DNA of 64,000 nucleotides from Chionoecetes opilio (lineage: Eukaryota > Arthropoda > Malacostraca > Decapoda > Majidae), in contig JACEEZ010000471.1 in assembly GCA_016584305.1 (NCBI GenBank), positions 1 through 64,000 on the forward strand, written 5' to 3'. The position numbers and the translations under genes are program-made. The notes beneath the pieces were generated by a model, which saw nothing but the letters and a program-made list of their open reading frames with translations, did not search any database and was not told the origin of the DNA. Positions 10,501 through 22,500 of the stretch are shown here, in pieces; positions within the stretch are counted from its first letter, which is position 1, and each line of letters begins with the position of its first letter.

Positions 10501-12919
10501 TTTAGTGGTGTTTTAGTGCTGTCTTTACGCCGGGAGACAAGCGTGGGAGTGGCGAGTGTGCGCTGAAGCCGCTCTGAGAGTTTTTCTTCCTGCGGCGATT
10601 AGGTGACGCTGTTATGAGGGAGGAGACACTAAGACGTGGTGGAAATTACTACTGCAGTGTTATAAAGGGAAGTTCCTAAGCCGGGGTGGAAAGTGTTTGA
10701 GAAGTACCTTTAGCAGGGCGGGCTGGGGCAGAGAATCTGTGGAAAAGAATCGTGTTTGACGTTTATCGCCACGTTATGCTTAACAAGATATATTACAAAA
10801 TTCTTATTCAAACATGTACATTAACATCACGTAACATCAAATTACATATAAAAAAAAAATGCGTATTTAGCTACAATATATCAAAGGTATTGAAATTAAT
10901 ACCATTATACAAGTATTTTTAAAGGGAAGCTCAATGTAAATCATCCGCATTTTAAGTTTTTGATACGTAATACAACCTTCACTCGGCCTTCAATACAAAA
11001 CCATCGTTATTTTCACTTTAACATGCCAAGCAAACCTGTCGTGTCAGTCAATAGGACTGAAATAAATTATGGAAATAGAAACAGGATAAAGCAGGATGAA
11101 GAAGAAGGGATAGGAGGGAAGGACGGAAAATAAACTGATGCAGTAAACACAAAACATCGAGAGTAAGTTCGAACACATCATCATCAATGCAAAACAATCA
11201 ACATTCACGAGTCTGGCTTTTAAATATTCAACACGATGCTGTCATTACAACACTACCTGATCAATATGAAGTATGTGCCCCAGTATATTTTATTTGCTGT
11301 AGTACTTAAGTTCATTCCCTCATGTCTATATTTTATGTTGTTGTTGTTTTTTCTGTATGCTTTTGGGTGAGAATAAAATAATAATAATAATTATTATTAT
11401 AATTACTATTATTATTATTATTATTATTATTATTACGTGTCTCGCCTTGGTGTCGCGGCCTGAACACTGAGCGATGGAAAGACCAAATGGCTACAACCCG
11501 TCGACCCGGCGGCGAGCTTCATCCTTACAACCCTGCCATTATTCAGGCTGCCTAACAAATGGTCCCAGCGTTGCAATTACGTTATTTGGACGACGCGCGA
11601 TCGACAAATTAGTTTGAAATCTATTTGAAAACTTGAAAACATTCCCTTAACAATAGCGTCTCTTTATCACAGGACGATCAGATAAGAGCATAAGAAAGAG
11701 ACAAAATGTAACCCTGGTGTGATCGTGTTAGTCTGTCGTAAATAAGTAAAAAAAAAAAATGTAGGAGTAACCCTCTCAACTCATCCTTCCTTCGCTCCTC
11801 TACGTATTAATAATATAATAATAATAATAATAATTTTATTCGCGCCCGGAGGCATACATACAAAAAACAAAGCGATAAGAACAGGCCAAAGAGTGTATTA
11901 AGGTATTAAGTCGATGAGATTCTGATATGTACTTAGGGATGAATGATAGAAGGTCGGTGTGCTCACTTATATACTATTAATTATTAAAGCAGACACAATT
12001 GATGTAGCCGGAGTGCGAGGAGAAGAATATCACATTCTTTACGCTGAGCACGGTGAGGGAAGGGATGGATGAGAAATAATGACTGGGGTTCTGACGTCCA
12101 TGAGCGGGCGGGTTGAGTTGAATATACTGCAATGCACGAGGCTGTTATATAAAGTGCCACCCCGTGTATCACCCGCTTACGTGTGACTGCAACTAAGACA
12201 TGACTACTGTATCATTATTGTTATTGCATTCATTACCATTACTACAGCTATTATTGTTATTATATTATTATTGCTACTGTTATTACAACTACCACTGTTA
12301 CAGCTACTGCTACTACTGCTGCTGGGTGTTATAGACGGGGTATGGGTGTTAATAGGAGGGGGAAAGGGTCTCGTCTATGCACAAACACCCTCACAACACC
12401 ATTACACTGTTCTGTTGCCCCATCGCTTCCTGTTCCTAAGCACACGAGGCCGCTGCAGATATTCTATGCCGGGATGTTTAAGGCCGCGAGCTTCATTAAG
12501 TCCGTCGTCGATGAATTCACAGCGACAGCCAGACAGAATAAACCCGATAGCGTATTGATCTTGCGACAGCCACAACGATCTCTCCTCCCTCTGTCCTGGC
12601 CTCTAGTGTTCCCTTGCCACATACGGTCCTCAACCCCTCCCTCGCACCCTCCAAGGCCCTCCCCTTTGTCCTGCCTCCTGCCTCCTGCCCCCTTCCACCA
12701 ACGACTCCATTCATTAAGAGAAGGCTCCGGCCGCCGATATAATAATGTAGTGGTGGAGTCAGGCGAGGTAATGTCCATCTCGCCCCCGCCCCTCCTCCTC
12801 CTCCTCCTCCTCCTCCTCCTCCTGTGTCGCCCTCTGTCCCGGCTCTCCCCTTCCCCTTGTTCCTCGATCCCGGCTCTCCAGGCGCCCTTTCTCCCCCTAA
12901 CACTTTACCTTTCCCCTAA
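10501..12919. other. No supported gene; unique-looking sequence with trinucleotide repeats (copy A)
   Basis: Sequence of ordinary complexity with trinucleotide tracts at 11,377-11,435 (TTA/ATA), 11,812-11,836 (TAA), 12,207-12,330 (TTA/CTA) and 12,788-12,826 (CTC). A 195-codon plus-strand frame (12,342-12,929) crosses the CTC tract and ends in Leu and Pro runs. Its middle stretch FKAASFIKSVVDEFTATARQ looks protein-like, but I recognise no family and see no supporting splice structure. Confidence 0.4.
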
Positions 12920-13192
12920 TAGTCCTTGAGCCAACCGGCCATATTTTGAAGTGAATGCTCCGGCGGGGGGAGTAATTCTCATTATGATTTTCCATTAGGG
13001 CAATATCTCAGGTATCAGAAAATGCATGATGGACATCTGAGAACGGTAGCTTAGTGCCCGGATGGACGCCATCTTTGAAACCACCCAGCGCGAAAATGCC
13101 CATTTGGTGGGGTACATTGTTGCACGTGTATCTGGACTTCTATACTAGCTATCGAGTGCGGTTGACGACTAAATTACTCCAATGTGTACCGT
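12920..13192 (+). repeat. Truncated second copy of the Academ-like left inverted repeat
   Basis: Begins with the same taa|TAGTCCTTGAGCCA junction as at 18,706-18,722 and follows the left inverted repeat for ~270 bp, until the N at 13,193. The rest of the transposon is absent, so this is the cut-off edge of duplicated block A rather than a separate insertion. Confidence 0.85.
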
Positions 13193-13193
13193 N
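13193..13193. other. Single ambiguous base marking a join
   Basis: The only N in the window. Left of it lies clean transposon sequence; right of it lies noisy homopolymer-rich sequence (13,194-13,330) like that of 1-7,530. This is consistent with two contig ends joined artificially. Confidence 0.8.
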
Positions 13194-13670
13194 GGCAGGG
13201 GGGTTTTAAAAAAACAAAAGCCCCCCCGACCCAAAAAAATACCGTGAAAAAAATTTTCCCCGGGAACTCCCGGGGAACGGTTTTTTTCCCTTTCTTTTTT
13301 ATTTCAACGGGAAAGGGGGAAAAGGGGAATTTCCAGTTCAGATTTTTCGGTGACTGATCCCCTCCAAGAATGTTCATTGTAAAGAAAGAGACAGTTGAGT
13401 GTCATTAAAGAAGAGGGGATAGTTGTATGGAAGGTTAGTCAAAGTAGATAGGTGAAGAAATGTTTTTTTGAGGCTTTGAACAAACAAGGTTTCTTTGACC
13501 CAGTCAGAGATAATAGAAGATCGGAAGTGGCGTTTCTGTGGCAACCTCGTGAATAACTTCATTCCGGGTGAGTGGAAGTTACGGAATGACTTTAAAAATT
13601 ACAAGTAGGGGTATCAGCGTAGGAGTGGATAGGGCATAGAGTTTGACTTAGAAGATCATCCCTTCCTTCA
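13194..13670 (-). pseudogene. LINE reverse transcriptase YADD-box fragment (copy B)
   Basis: Minus-strand copy of the fragment at 7,530-7,880. It preserves the part after the YADD box: SDWVKETLF, KTFLHLST, YNYPLFFNDTQLS and, in another frame, NILG...KNLNWKFPF near 13,330. The last 130 bp next to the N are homopolymer-rich and of poor quality. The element has several frameshifts and no intact frame. Confidence 0.7.
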
Positions 13671-14044
13671 CTAACCTTGCGATGTAGACACCAGATCGGC
13701 CTGTATTTTCGGGTCAGGTCCTGTTGGTTGCTGCTTTTCTCTGCCGCCTTGTATCCTGCCTCGCCACTGCCCTCCTCGCCTCCCGTCCCCGTCCTGCTGT
13801 GAAGAAAAATATATCAACACACGCCCTGTTTCAGCCCAAACACAACGCACAGATCAAGAACACCCTACAGCTATATACTTAAAAACACTGTATCTTAGGT
13901 CTTTTTATACGTACCATGAGCCTGTACACACATGAACACAACAACAAAAAAACATATTACGTGTACACTCCCCACTTATAACTTCAGTACAACTTTCTTC
14001 TTCTTGTTAGATGTATAGTTCTATGTAAAAATAGAACTAGAAAC

Positions 14045-14049
14045 ACAAA

Positions 14050-14080
<31 letters not shown>

Positions 14081-14625
14081 TACAAACACCACCCCACACA
14101 CACACACATGTGCGCCTTATACACACACACTTATAACTTCACTACAACTTTTTCTTCTTGTTTTCTCGACTGTCTCCTTGATGATTGTTGTCGCTTTTCT
14201 TACTGTCAATTTACAAGACTGACACTACATGGCTCCCTCTTATATTTTTCAGTAGCTGGGACGCCTTGCCACCTCGCCCTCATAAATATATTCCAGCCCC
14301 TTTGGGCATACATACATACATACAGACAGACAGACAGAGAAACACACAACTCTCTCTTTTAACTCTCTAACAAACACACACACACACATACTTTCTCAAA
14401 CACACACACACACACACTTTTCTCTCAAAACAAACACAAACACACACACACACTCTTTTTAGCTACACGCACGCACACGCACACACACACACACACACTC
14501 TCTCTCTCTCTCTCTAATAAACACACAAACACACACACTTTCTCTCTCTCCCTCTCTAACAAACAAACAAACGCACACGCTCTCTCTCTCTAACACAAAC
14601 ACACACACATACACACTTTCCCATG
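14045..14625. repeat. (AC)n and (CT)n microsatellite tract (copy B)
   Basis: Counterpart of 8,258-8,838 with slightly different repeat numbers. Non-coding. Confidence 0.9.
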
Positions 14626-14687
14626 GCTATAGATCACCCCATTTTATTATGTTTGAGCCTTTAGCCGCTATTTAGCATAAAAAGGCT

Positions 14688-15126
14688 ATTTTTTTTTTTT
14701 TGAGGGCTCAGGTGGTTGGCCCTGCACATTCTGGAGAGTCGTGATGTCGGTCGCTCTCGCCCGTTGGTGGCGCCCGGCTGGATTTTCATAGTGACACCTG
14801 TGGTCCCTTTGGTGAAGATACCGTTTTTTTTTGGTGTTCGGATCCTCAGTCAGGCTCATGCTGCCACCTTGGGGTTTCCTCCGTCGTTACCGCAGTCAAA
14901 AGAACAGTTATAGTAGCTGCATGCGGGTTTCTTCAGCCAACTCGACGATGGATTTGACAGTTGCTTTTGTCACAGTTGAACTTAACTCGGGACCTTCCTG
15001 CTCCCCTACCATACCAGGCTCTTGTCGGACCGCATTAAAGAAGCTCAAAAAAAGTTGCCCCCGGCAGGATTCGAACTCGGGACATTGAGCTCACCACACC
15101 AAGACGCTAACCACTCGGCCACCGCG
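14688..15126 (-). mobile_element. tRNA-Ser-like SINE (copy B)
   Basis: Same insertion as 8,905-9,348, with the tRNA-like head at 15,126 down to about 15,050 and the T-run (poly(A) tail) at about 14,688-14,700. Identical flanks show it is the same insertion event duplicated with the block. Confidence 0.75.
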
Positions 15127-15329
15127 TCGCGAACTAATGCACTCATCTATACACGCAAACACACACGCAGACATACGTTATTGCCCCGCTCCGTCTCTAC
15201 CCCCCCCCCCCCCCCTCTTCATCACCAGCCAAGCGTAATGGCTGGCAAATGGGCGGAGATGCTCCACACCCACCTCCTCGTTTATCCTCCGTGGCCATTA
15301 TCATCACGACTCATCAGGCTCAGCGCTTC

Positions 15330-16290
15330 TATCAATATCTTCTATCAATACGGTTATTATCTTCTATCTTCTATCAATACGGTTATTATCTTCTATCTTC
15401 TATCAATGCGGTTATTATCTTCTATCTTCTATCAATGCGGTTATTATGGCTCAGTGATGTATAATTTTCCTCCACCTAGACGGAGAAAACGAGGTAGTGT
15501 AATCTTCCTGCATTTTAGGCCAGAAAAAGGATGTGTTGTGGCGTCTTAGCGTTGTGTATATATAGTGATGGTGTCGGTGTGTCTTGTGTGTGGTGGTTGT
15601 GTAGGTGTGGTCTTGTGTCTTTTGGTGTGGTGGTTGTGTAGGTGCGTCATGTGGTGTGGTGGTTGTCTAGGTGTGTCTTGTAGTGTGGTGGTTGTGTAGG
15701 TGCGTCTTGTGGTGTGGTGGTTGTGTAGGTGCGTCATTCATGTGGTGTGGTGGTTGTCTAGGTGTGTCCTTGTAGTGTGGTGGTTGTGTAGGTGCGTCTT
15801 GTGGTGTGGTGATTGTCTAGGTGTGGGATTGTAGTGTGGTGGTGGTGTATGTGTGTAGGTGTGTCTTGTAGTGTGGTGGTTGTGTAGGTGTGTCTTGTGG
15901 TGTGATGGTGGTGTAGGTGTGTCTTGTGGTGTGGTGGTGGTGTCTGTGTGTAGGTGTGTCTTGTAGTGTGATGGTTGTGTAGTGTGTGTCTTGTAGTGTG
16001 GTGGTTGTGTAGGTGTGTCTTGTCGTGTGATGGTGGTGTAGGTGTGTCTTGTGGTGTGGTGGTGGTGTCTGTGTGTAGGTGTGTCTTGTAGTTGTGGTGA
16101 TTGTGTAGGTGTGTCTTGTAGTGTGGTGGTTGTGTAGGTGTGTCTTGTAGTGTGGTGGTGGTGTAAGTGTGTCTTGTGGTGTGGTGGTGGTGTAAGTTTT
16201 GTTTTGTGGTGTGGTGGTGGTGTAGGTGTGTCTTGTGGTGTGGTGGTGGTGTAGGTGTGTATTGTGGTGTGGTGGTTGTATAGTGGTGTG
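15330..16290. repeat. 28-bp tandem repeat and ~30-bp GT-rich minisatellite (copy B)
   Basis: Counterparts of 9,535-9,662 (here 15,330-15,450) and 9,770-10,500 (here 15,556-16,290), with about 100 bp of shared spacer between them. Unit order is conserved between copies apart from one-base differences. Confidence 0.9.
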
Positions 16291-18705
16291 TTTAGTGGTG
16301 TCTTAGTGCTGTCTTTACGCCGGGAGACAAGCGTGGGAGTGGCGAGTGTGCGCTGAAGCCGCTCTGAGAGTTTTTCTTCCTGCGGCGATTAGGTGACGCT
16401 GTTATGAGGGGGGAGACACTAAGACGTGGTGGAAATTACTACTGCAGTGTTATAAAGGGAAGTTCCTAAGCCGGGGTGGAAAGTGTTTGAGAAGTACCTT
16501 TAGCAGGGCGGGCTGGGGCAGAGAATCTGTGGAAAAGAATCGTGTTTGACGTTTATCGCCACGTTATGCTTAACAAGATATATTACAAAATTCTTATTCA
16601 AACATGTACATTAACATCACGTAACATCAAATTACATATATAAAAAAAATGCGTATTTAGCTACAATATATCAAAGGTATTGAAATTAATACCATTATAC
16701 AAGTATTTTTAAAGGGAAGCTCAATGTAAATCATCCGCATTTTAAGTTTTTGATACGTAATACAACCTTCACTCGGCCCTTCAATACAAAACCATCGTTA
16801 TTTTCACTTTAACATGCCAAGCAAACCTGTCGTGTCAGTCAATAGGACTGAAATAAATTATGGAAATAGAAACAGGATAAAGCAGGATGAAGAAGAAGGG
16901 ATAGGAGGGAAGGACGGAAAATAAACTGATGCAGTAAACACAAAACATCGAGAGTAAGTTCGAACACATCATCATCAATGCAAAACAATCAACATTCACG
17001 AGTCTGGCTTTTAAATATTCAACACGATGCTGTCATTACAACACTACCTGATCAATATGAAGTATGTGCCCCAGTATATTTTATTTGCTGTAGTACTTAA
17101 GTTCATTCCCTCATGTCTATATTTTATGTTGTTGTTGTTTTTCTGTATGCTTTGGGTGAGAATAAAATAATAATAATAATTATTATTATAATTACTATTA
17201 TTATTATTATTATTATTATTATTACGTGTCTCGCCTTGGTGTCGCGGCCTGAACACTGAGCGATGGAAAGACCAAATGGCTACAACCCGTCGACCCGGCG
17301 GCGAGCTTCATCCTTACACCCTGCCATTATTCAGGCTGCCTAACAAATGGTCCCAGCGTTGCAATTACGTTATTTGGACGACGCGCGATCGACAAATTAG
17401 TTTGAAATCTATTTGAAAACTTGAAAACATTCCCTTAACAATAGCGTCTCTTTATCACAGGACGATCAGATAAGAGCATAAGAAAGAGACAAATGTAACC
17501 CCGGTGTGATCGTGTTAGTCTGTCGTAAATAAGTAAAAAAAAAAAATGTAGGAGTAACCCTCTCAACTCATCCTTCCTTCGCTCCTCTACGTATTAATAA
17601 TATAATAATAATAATAATAATTTTATTCGCGCCCGGAGGCATACATACAAAAAACAAAGCAATAAGAACAGGCCAAAGAGTGTATTAAGGTATTAAGTCG
17701 ATGAGATTCTGATATGTACTTAGGGATGAATGATAGAAGGTCGGTGTGCTCACTTATATACTATTAATTATTAAAGCAGACACAATTGATGTAGCCGGAG
17801 TGCGAGGAGAAGAATATCACATTCTTTACGCTGAGCACGGTGAGGGAAGGGATGGATGAGAAATAATGACTGGGGTTCTGACGTCCATGAGCGGGCGGGT
17901 TGAGTTGAATATACTGCAATGCACGAGGCTGTTATATAAAGTGCCACCCCGTGTATCACCCGCTTACGTGTGACTGCAACTAAGACATGACTACTGTATC
18001 ATTATTGTTATTGCATTCATTACCATTACTACAGCTATTATTGTTATTATATTATTATTGCTACTGTTATTACAACTACCACTGTTACAGCTACTGCTAC
18101 TACTGCTGCTGGGTGTTATAGACGGGGTATGGGTGTTAATAGGAGGGGGAAAGGGTCTCGTCCATGCACAAACACCCTCACAACACCATTACACTGTTCT
18201 GTTGCCCCATCGCTTCCTGTTCCTATAAGCACACGAGGCCGCTGCAGATATTCTATGCCGGGATGTTTAAGGCCGCGAGCTTCATTAAGTCCGTCGTCGA
18301 TGAATTCACAGCGACAGCCAGACAGAATAAACCCGATAGCGTATTGATCTTGCGACAGCCACAACGATCTCTCCTCCCTCTGTCCTGGCCTCTAGTGTTC
18401 CCTTGCCACATACGGTCCTCAACCCCTCCCTCGCACCCTCCAAGGCCCTCCCCTTTGTCCTGCCTCCTGCCTCCTGCCCCCTTCCACCAACGACTCCATT
18501 CATTAAGAGAAGGCTCCGGCCGCCGATATAATAATGTAGTGGTGGAGTCAGGCGAGGTAATGTCCATCTCGCCCCCGCCCCTCCTCCTCCTCCTCCTCCT
18601 CCTCCTCCTCCTGTGTCGCCCTCTGTCCCGGCTCTCCCCTTCCCCTTGTTCCTCGATCCCGGCTCTCCAGGCGCCCTTTCTCCCCCTAACACTTTACCTT
18701 TCCCC
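16291..18705. other. No supported gene (copy B of 10,501-12,916)
   Basis: Same content as copy A, including the trinucleotide tracts near 17,166-17,224, 17,598-17,623, 17,995-18,120 and the CTC tract at 18,578-18,613. A 2-bp insertion near 18,225 changes the frame of the long open frame at the position where copy A is open, which argues against that frame being coding. Confidence 0.4.
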
Positions 18706-18708
18706 TAA
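18706..18708. repeat. Target-site duplication TAA (left)
   Basis: TAA immediately precedes the left end TAGTCC; the same TAA follows the right end GGACTA at 25,155-25,157. A three-base duplication fits the 3-4 bp reported for Academ elements, although three bases can match by chance. Confidence 0.6.
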
Positions 18709-19228
18709 TAGTCCTTGAGCCAACCGGCCATATTTTGAAGTGAATGCTCCGGCGGGGGGAGTAATTCTCATTATGATTTTCCATTAGGGCAATATCTCAG
18801 GTATCAGAAAATGCATGATGGACATCTGAGAACGGTAGCTTAGTGCCCGGATGGACGCCATCTTTGAAACCACCCAGCGCGAAAATGCCCATTTGGTGGG
18901 GTACATTGTTGCACGTGTATCTGGACTTCTATACTAGCTATCGATGTGCGGTTGACGACTAAATATACGTCCAATGTGTACCGTCTAAATAAAAAATAAT
19001 ATGAAGCATTTTGTTATAGATTAATTATTATAAAATCAATTATCGAAAAAAAATTCATATATTTTTCAATATTTTATTATTAGACTTTTACTTTTTTTAG
19101 TGAAACAACACTGGTATGATTTTCCAAATTAGCATTGTGCTACAACCGTTTATCTGTCTATAAAAATAACTCAAAAACTAAAACATATCATCCACCACGA
19201 GTGTACACAAAAAATATATGAAAAGGCA
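18709..19228 (+). repeat. Left long terminal inverted repeat of the Academ-like element
   Basis: About 520 bp matching the reverse complement of 24,640-25,154 almost base for base over its central ~300 bp (for example tctatactagctatcgatgt, and catatcatccaccacgagt). The outermost 60 bp are more divergent after the shared TAGTCCTTGAGCCA end. Confidence 0.85.
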
Positions 19229-19419
19229 TGCACTTTCCACAAACCGAAACTATGTCAGTTGGAATTTCCCGCCGATAATAATCAACCCACAGAACCCAGT
19301 GCCGAAAGTGACGTCAGTCTATTCTATATCTATATTCTATATTCTATATCTCAGTCTGAGATTTGTTGCGGTGACCTGATTAATTTCTGAGGGGGGTGGG
19401 GGGTGGCTTAAGAACTAAA

Positions 19420-19493
19420 AGTGAACATGTTAGATGGCGCCACATACAACTCTATTATAGAGTTGTATTGTGGCGCCATCTAACATGTTCACT
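19420..19493. repeat. 74-bp near-perfect palindrome upstream of the transposase
   Basis: The arms agtgaacatgttagatggcg and cgccatctaacatgttcact are exact reverse complements, and the pairing continues inward through ccaca and tacaactctat to the centre, with only a base or two unpaired. It lies ~90 bp before the probable start codon at 19,580, inside the element but inboard of the inverted repeat. It could form a cruciform or an RNA hairpin in the 5' leader. Role unknown. Confidence 0.85.
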
Positions 19494-19579
19494 GACTTGG
19501 ATGAGTATGTCTATGTAGCTGGCGAGCTTTTCGGATATCGGAGTAATCTAACGTCAGGCTTTTTGTTCTTTCAGCTGAG

Positions 19580-22500
19580 ATGGCCGGTGTCGAGGCGAAA
19601 CGGGCGAAGATTGAACCTGAGTCCGGAACGTGCATCCTGTGCAGCAAGAAGTCGCCACTCTCTGAACTAAGCAAGGCAGCGGGCAACAGTTCTTGGAAGA
19701 CATTGTGTGACGCAGCCGCAGTTAGAAACTTTTATCCAATTCTAAAGCTAGTCCAAGAAGGCGCAGTTGAACTTCCTAATTTTCCCCAATATTATACCAT
19801 AGGGCTTGTAGATCAGACTTCACTCACAAAAAACACCTAGCTACTTTGACCAATGCAGCTAGAAGTTCTTCAGTTGATACTGGCGATGCGGTGCGACGGC
19901 GATCATCACGGGAAGAGACAGGATCAACTCAACGGTCTACGATGATAAATGCATTTTTTGCCAGCGTGCTTCAAAATTCATAAAAGGCAGTCGTACCCGT
20001 GAAACAGTTGTCTTGGCTGTTGAACTTCGAGCAGATAAGACAATAAGAGATGCTGCGACAGCTCGCAATGATGAGAGAGTTTTGGCATTCACTACACGAG
20101 ATTGGTTGCGGCTGAGGCTCACTACCACTTCTCCTGCTATAGAACTACACACGACGCCCCAAAAACCTCAAGTAGAAACTGACATTGAAGATAATATCGA
20201 GAAAAATGAAATGATACGATGTATATTCAATTTCATTCGCACTGACTTGTTCTTGAACCCGAGGATTGTTCCAATAGTTGATGTTGCAACAGATATCCTG
20301 TCTTCAGATACATTTTCAGTTGATGTTCGTGACTCCATCAAGAAGAATCTGCAGCGCACATTACAAAGAGAGTTTGGAGAATCGCTCATCTTCTTCAATG
20401 TGAAACACCGTGTAGCCCTATACTTGATGCCCGATAATCTGACAAAGCGAGAGATTGCTGCAGAGTGCGTAAACCTGAAAGCAGAAGTGAAAGCATTTGA
20501 ACGAACGGACGATGAAAGTAACATTGTGCGTGCAGCTACTTCACTGCGACACCAGATCAAAGATGCTCATTACAATGAACGTTGGCCGCCTCAGCCAGCA
20601 GAACTCACTTCAGATTACGTGAAGATACCAGATTCTCTTCGTGTATTTCTGCATACTTTGATTTGCGGGAGTGGGGGTAGCTCTGCGCGTGCCGACACAC
20701 TGGTATGGTCGATGGCTCAAGATATCATCAATGCTGTACACCGGGGTACCATCAGAACATCGAAGCATGTCCTACTTCCGTGGGTCATGAAAACGCTCAC
20801 CGGTAATACAGAGGTCATCAGAATATTGAATCGACTCGGGCACGGATGTTCGTACACAGTTCTGGAAGAAATCGAGACAGCGCTATGCATAGACAAATTA
20901 GCAAGTGTGGAGAAAGATACAGTACCACTTCCGTCACATGTGCACCCTTCGGTCCCGACTGTATTAGCATTCGATAACATCGACAGGCTAGAGGAATCGC
21001 TGAGTGGTGGCGGAACATCGCATCGCGTCAACGGTATCATCGTCCAACCGAAGTCGCAGTCGTGTTTGCCGCCCCAACCTCCATCGGCAGTATCCAAGCA
21101 TATAAGAAGCGATCTATCCCGTCATCAAGCGATTTACTTCCAATATACAGCTTTGGGAAACGAGAGGGCCCACCTGCAATCAAGCCTGCAGATCTTTCTG
21201 ACACTCTTGCAGGCGCAACATCCCTTGCGCAGCGCCGAAATCACGTATGGATTATGACTCGCATGCTGGAACCATGCGACCAGACAATCAGTTCGTGGAC
21301 TGGTTTCAACATCATGACTAGAGATCGTGTTCAGGTGACGGAAGATGTAGTTGGCTACCTGCCGACTATAAACGCGCCTGCCACAGATATGGCAACAGTG
21401 CAAAAATCCTCAGAGAAGCTCTGAACATCATGTCATCACTTCAGCTTGAGCGTATACCGGTGGTGCTAGACCAGGCACTATTTGCTAAGGCGACCGAAAT
21501 AGCATGGAAAGATGTCGATCGATATGGAAGAATCGTGCTCATGATGGGAACTTCCATACCATCTGTAACTTCATGTCGAGCATTGGGAAAATGTTTGGAG
21601 ATGCAGGCCTTCGGGATGTAGCTGTTGAGTCAGGAGTAATCGCTGAAGGTTCCATCAACAGGGTTCTGGAAGGCAAGCAATACAACCGTGCTGTGCGACT
21701 CCACAAGTTGATGTACGAGGCACTAATGCGCATCATTTGGAAGGGCTTCCAGGTGTGGATAGAAAGCAATCATCCTGACAAGGGACCCCAGATTCGAAGC
21801 ACTGACCTCAAAAGTCGCAGCATCAAGGAGGATGTTTGCCACGAGACTCTCGCTGCTGCTCCTCGATGATGATTCATGTGTACAGAGCTTTGACATGTTC
21901 GCGAAATACCTACATTTTCTGCGAACCAAACATGGAGACCTGGCTCGCTTCTGGATGATGTATATTGATATGGTAGAGACCCTGCTGGGGTTGATTCGTG
22001 CGGATAGAGAAGGCGACTGGATGCTTCACTTGGCTTGTGTCAGAAGAGTGATCCCTTGGTGTTTCGCAATGAACAAGGTGAACTATGCTAGATATCTACC
22101 ATGTTACTATGCACAGATGACGCAACTCCACGAAACATGCCCGAGTTGTACAGGCATTTCAATCAAGGCTACTTCTCCGTACAGCTTAGACCAGGGAATC
22201 CATTTGCCAGAATCGCTGTTGATCAGACAACAGAAGAAACAGTCAACAAAGATACGCAAACAGCTGAGGAACACGAGGTTTTAGTCTTCGACAAGGGGCT
22301 GTGTCACGATACTATCTAACTGCAGACAATCGGGCTGCTGCACTGAGGCAACTACGAGAAACTATCCTTGTGAATGGCAGCGACACTACTCACGCCAAGC
22401 ACCCTGACTTGTCTACTTCTCGCATCAAACGTGATGAGTCTGGCGTCACAGCTATCTGTGATCCTACTGGAAAATGACTGGACCAATCCATTCGCCGATG

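Larger units (their letters stand above)
7535..13192. repeat. Duplicated 5.66-kb block, copy A (probable haplotig)
   Basis: This block is collinear with 13,330-18,984 throughout. The two differ only by sparse substitutions (gtctatgcac at about 12,373 versus gtccatgcac at about 18,161) and small indels, mostly in homopolymers or microsatellites (a 2-bp ta insertion near 18,225). Copy A stops inside the left inverted repeat of the Academ-like element, exactly at the N at 13,193. Contents in order: LINE fragment, (AC)n, SINE, tandem repeats, GTG minisatellite, unique-looking sequence. Confidence 0.85.
13330..18984. repeat. Duplicated 5.66-kb block, copy B
   Basis: Collinear partner of 7,535-13,192, offset about 5,793 bp. 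Copy B continues without a break through the full Academ-like element, so it is the more complete representation of the locus. Confidence 0.85.

Noticed and set aside
12342..12929. 195-codon open frame present in both duplicated blocks
   Set aside because: It has no recognised domain, ends in a CTC-repeat Leu run, and a 2-bp indel in copy B (near 18,225) shifts its start. Presence in both copies only reflects the duplication.
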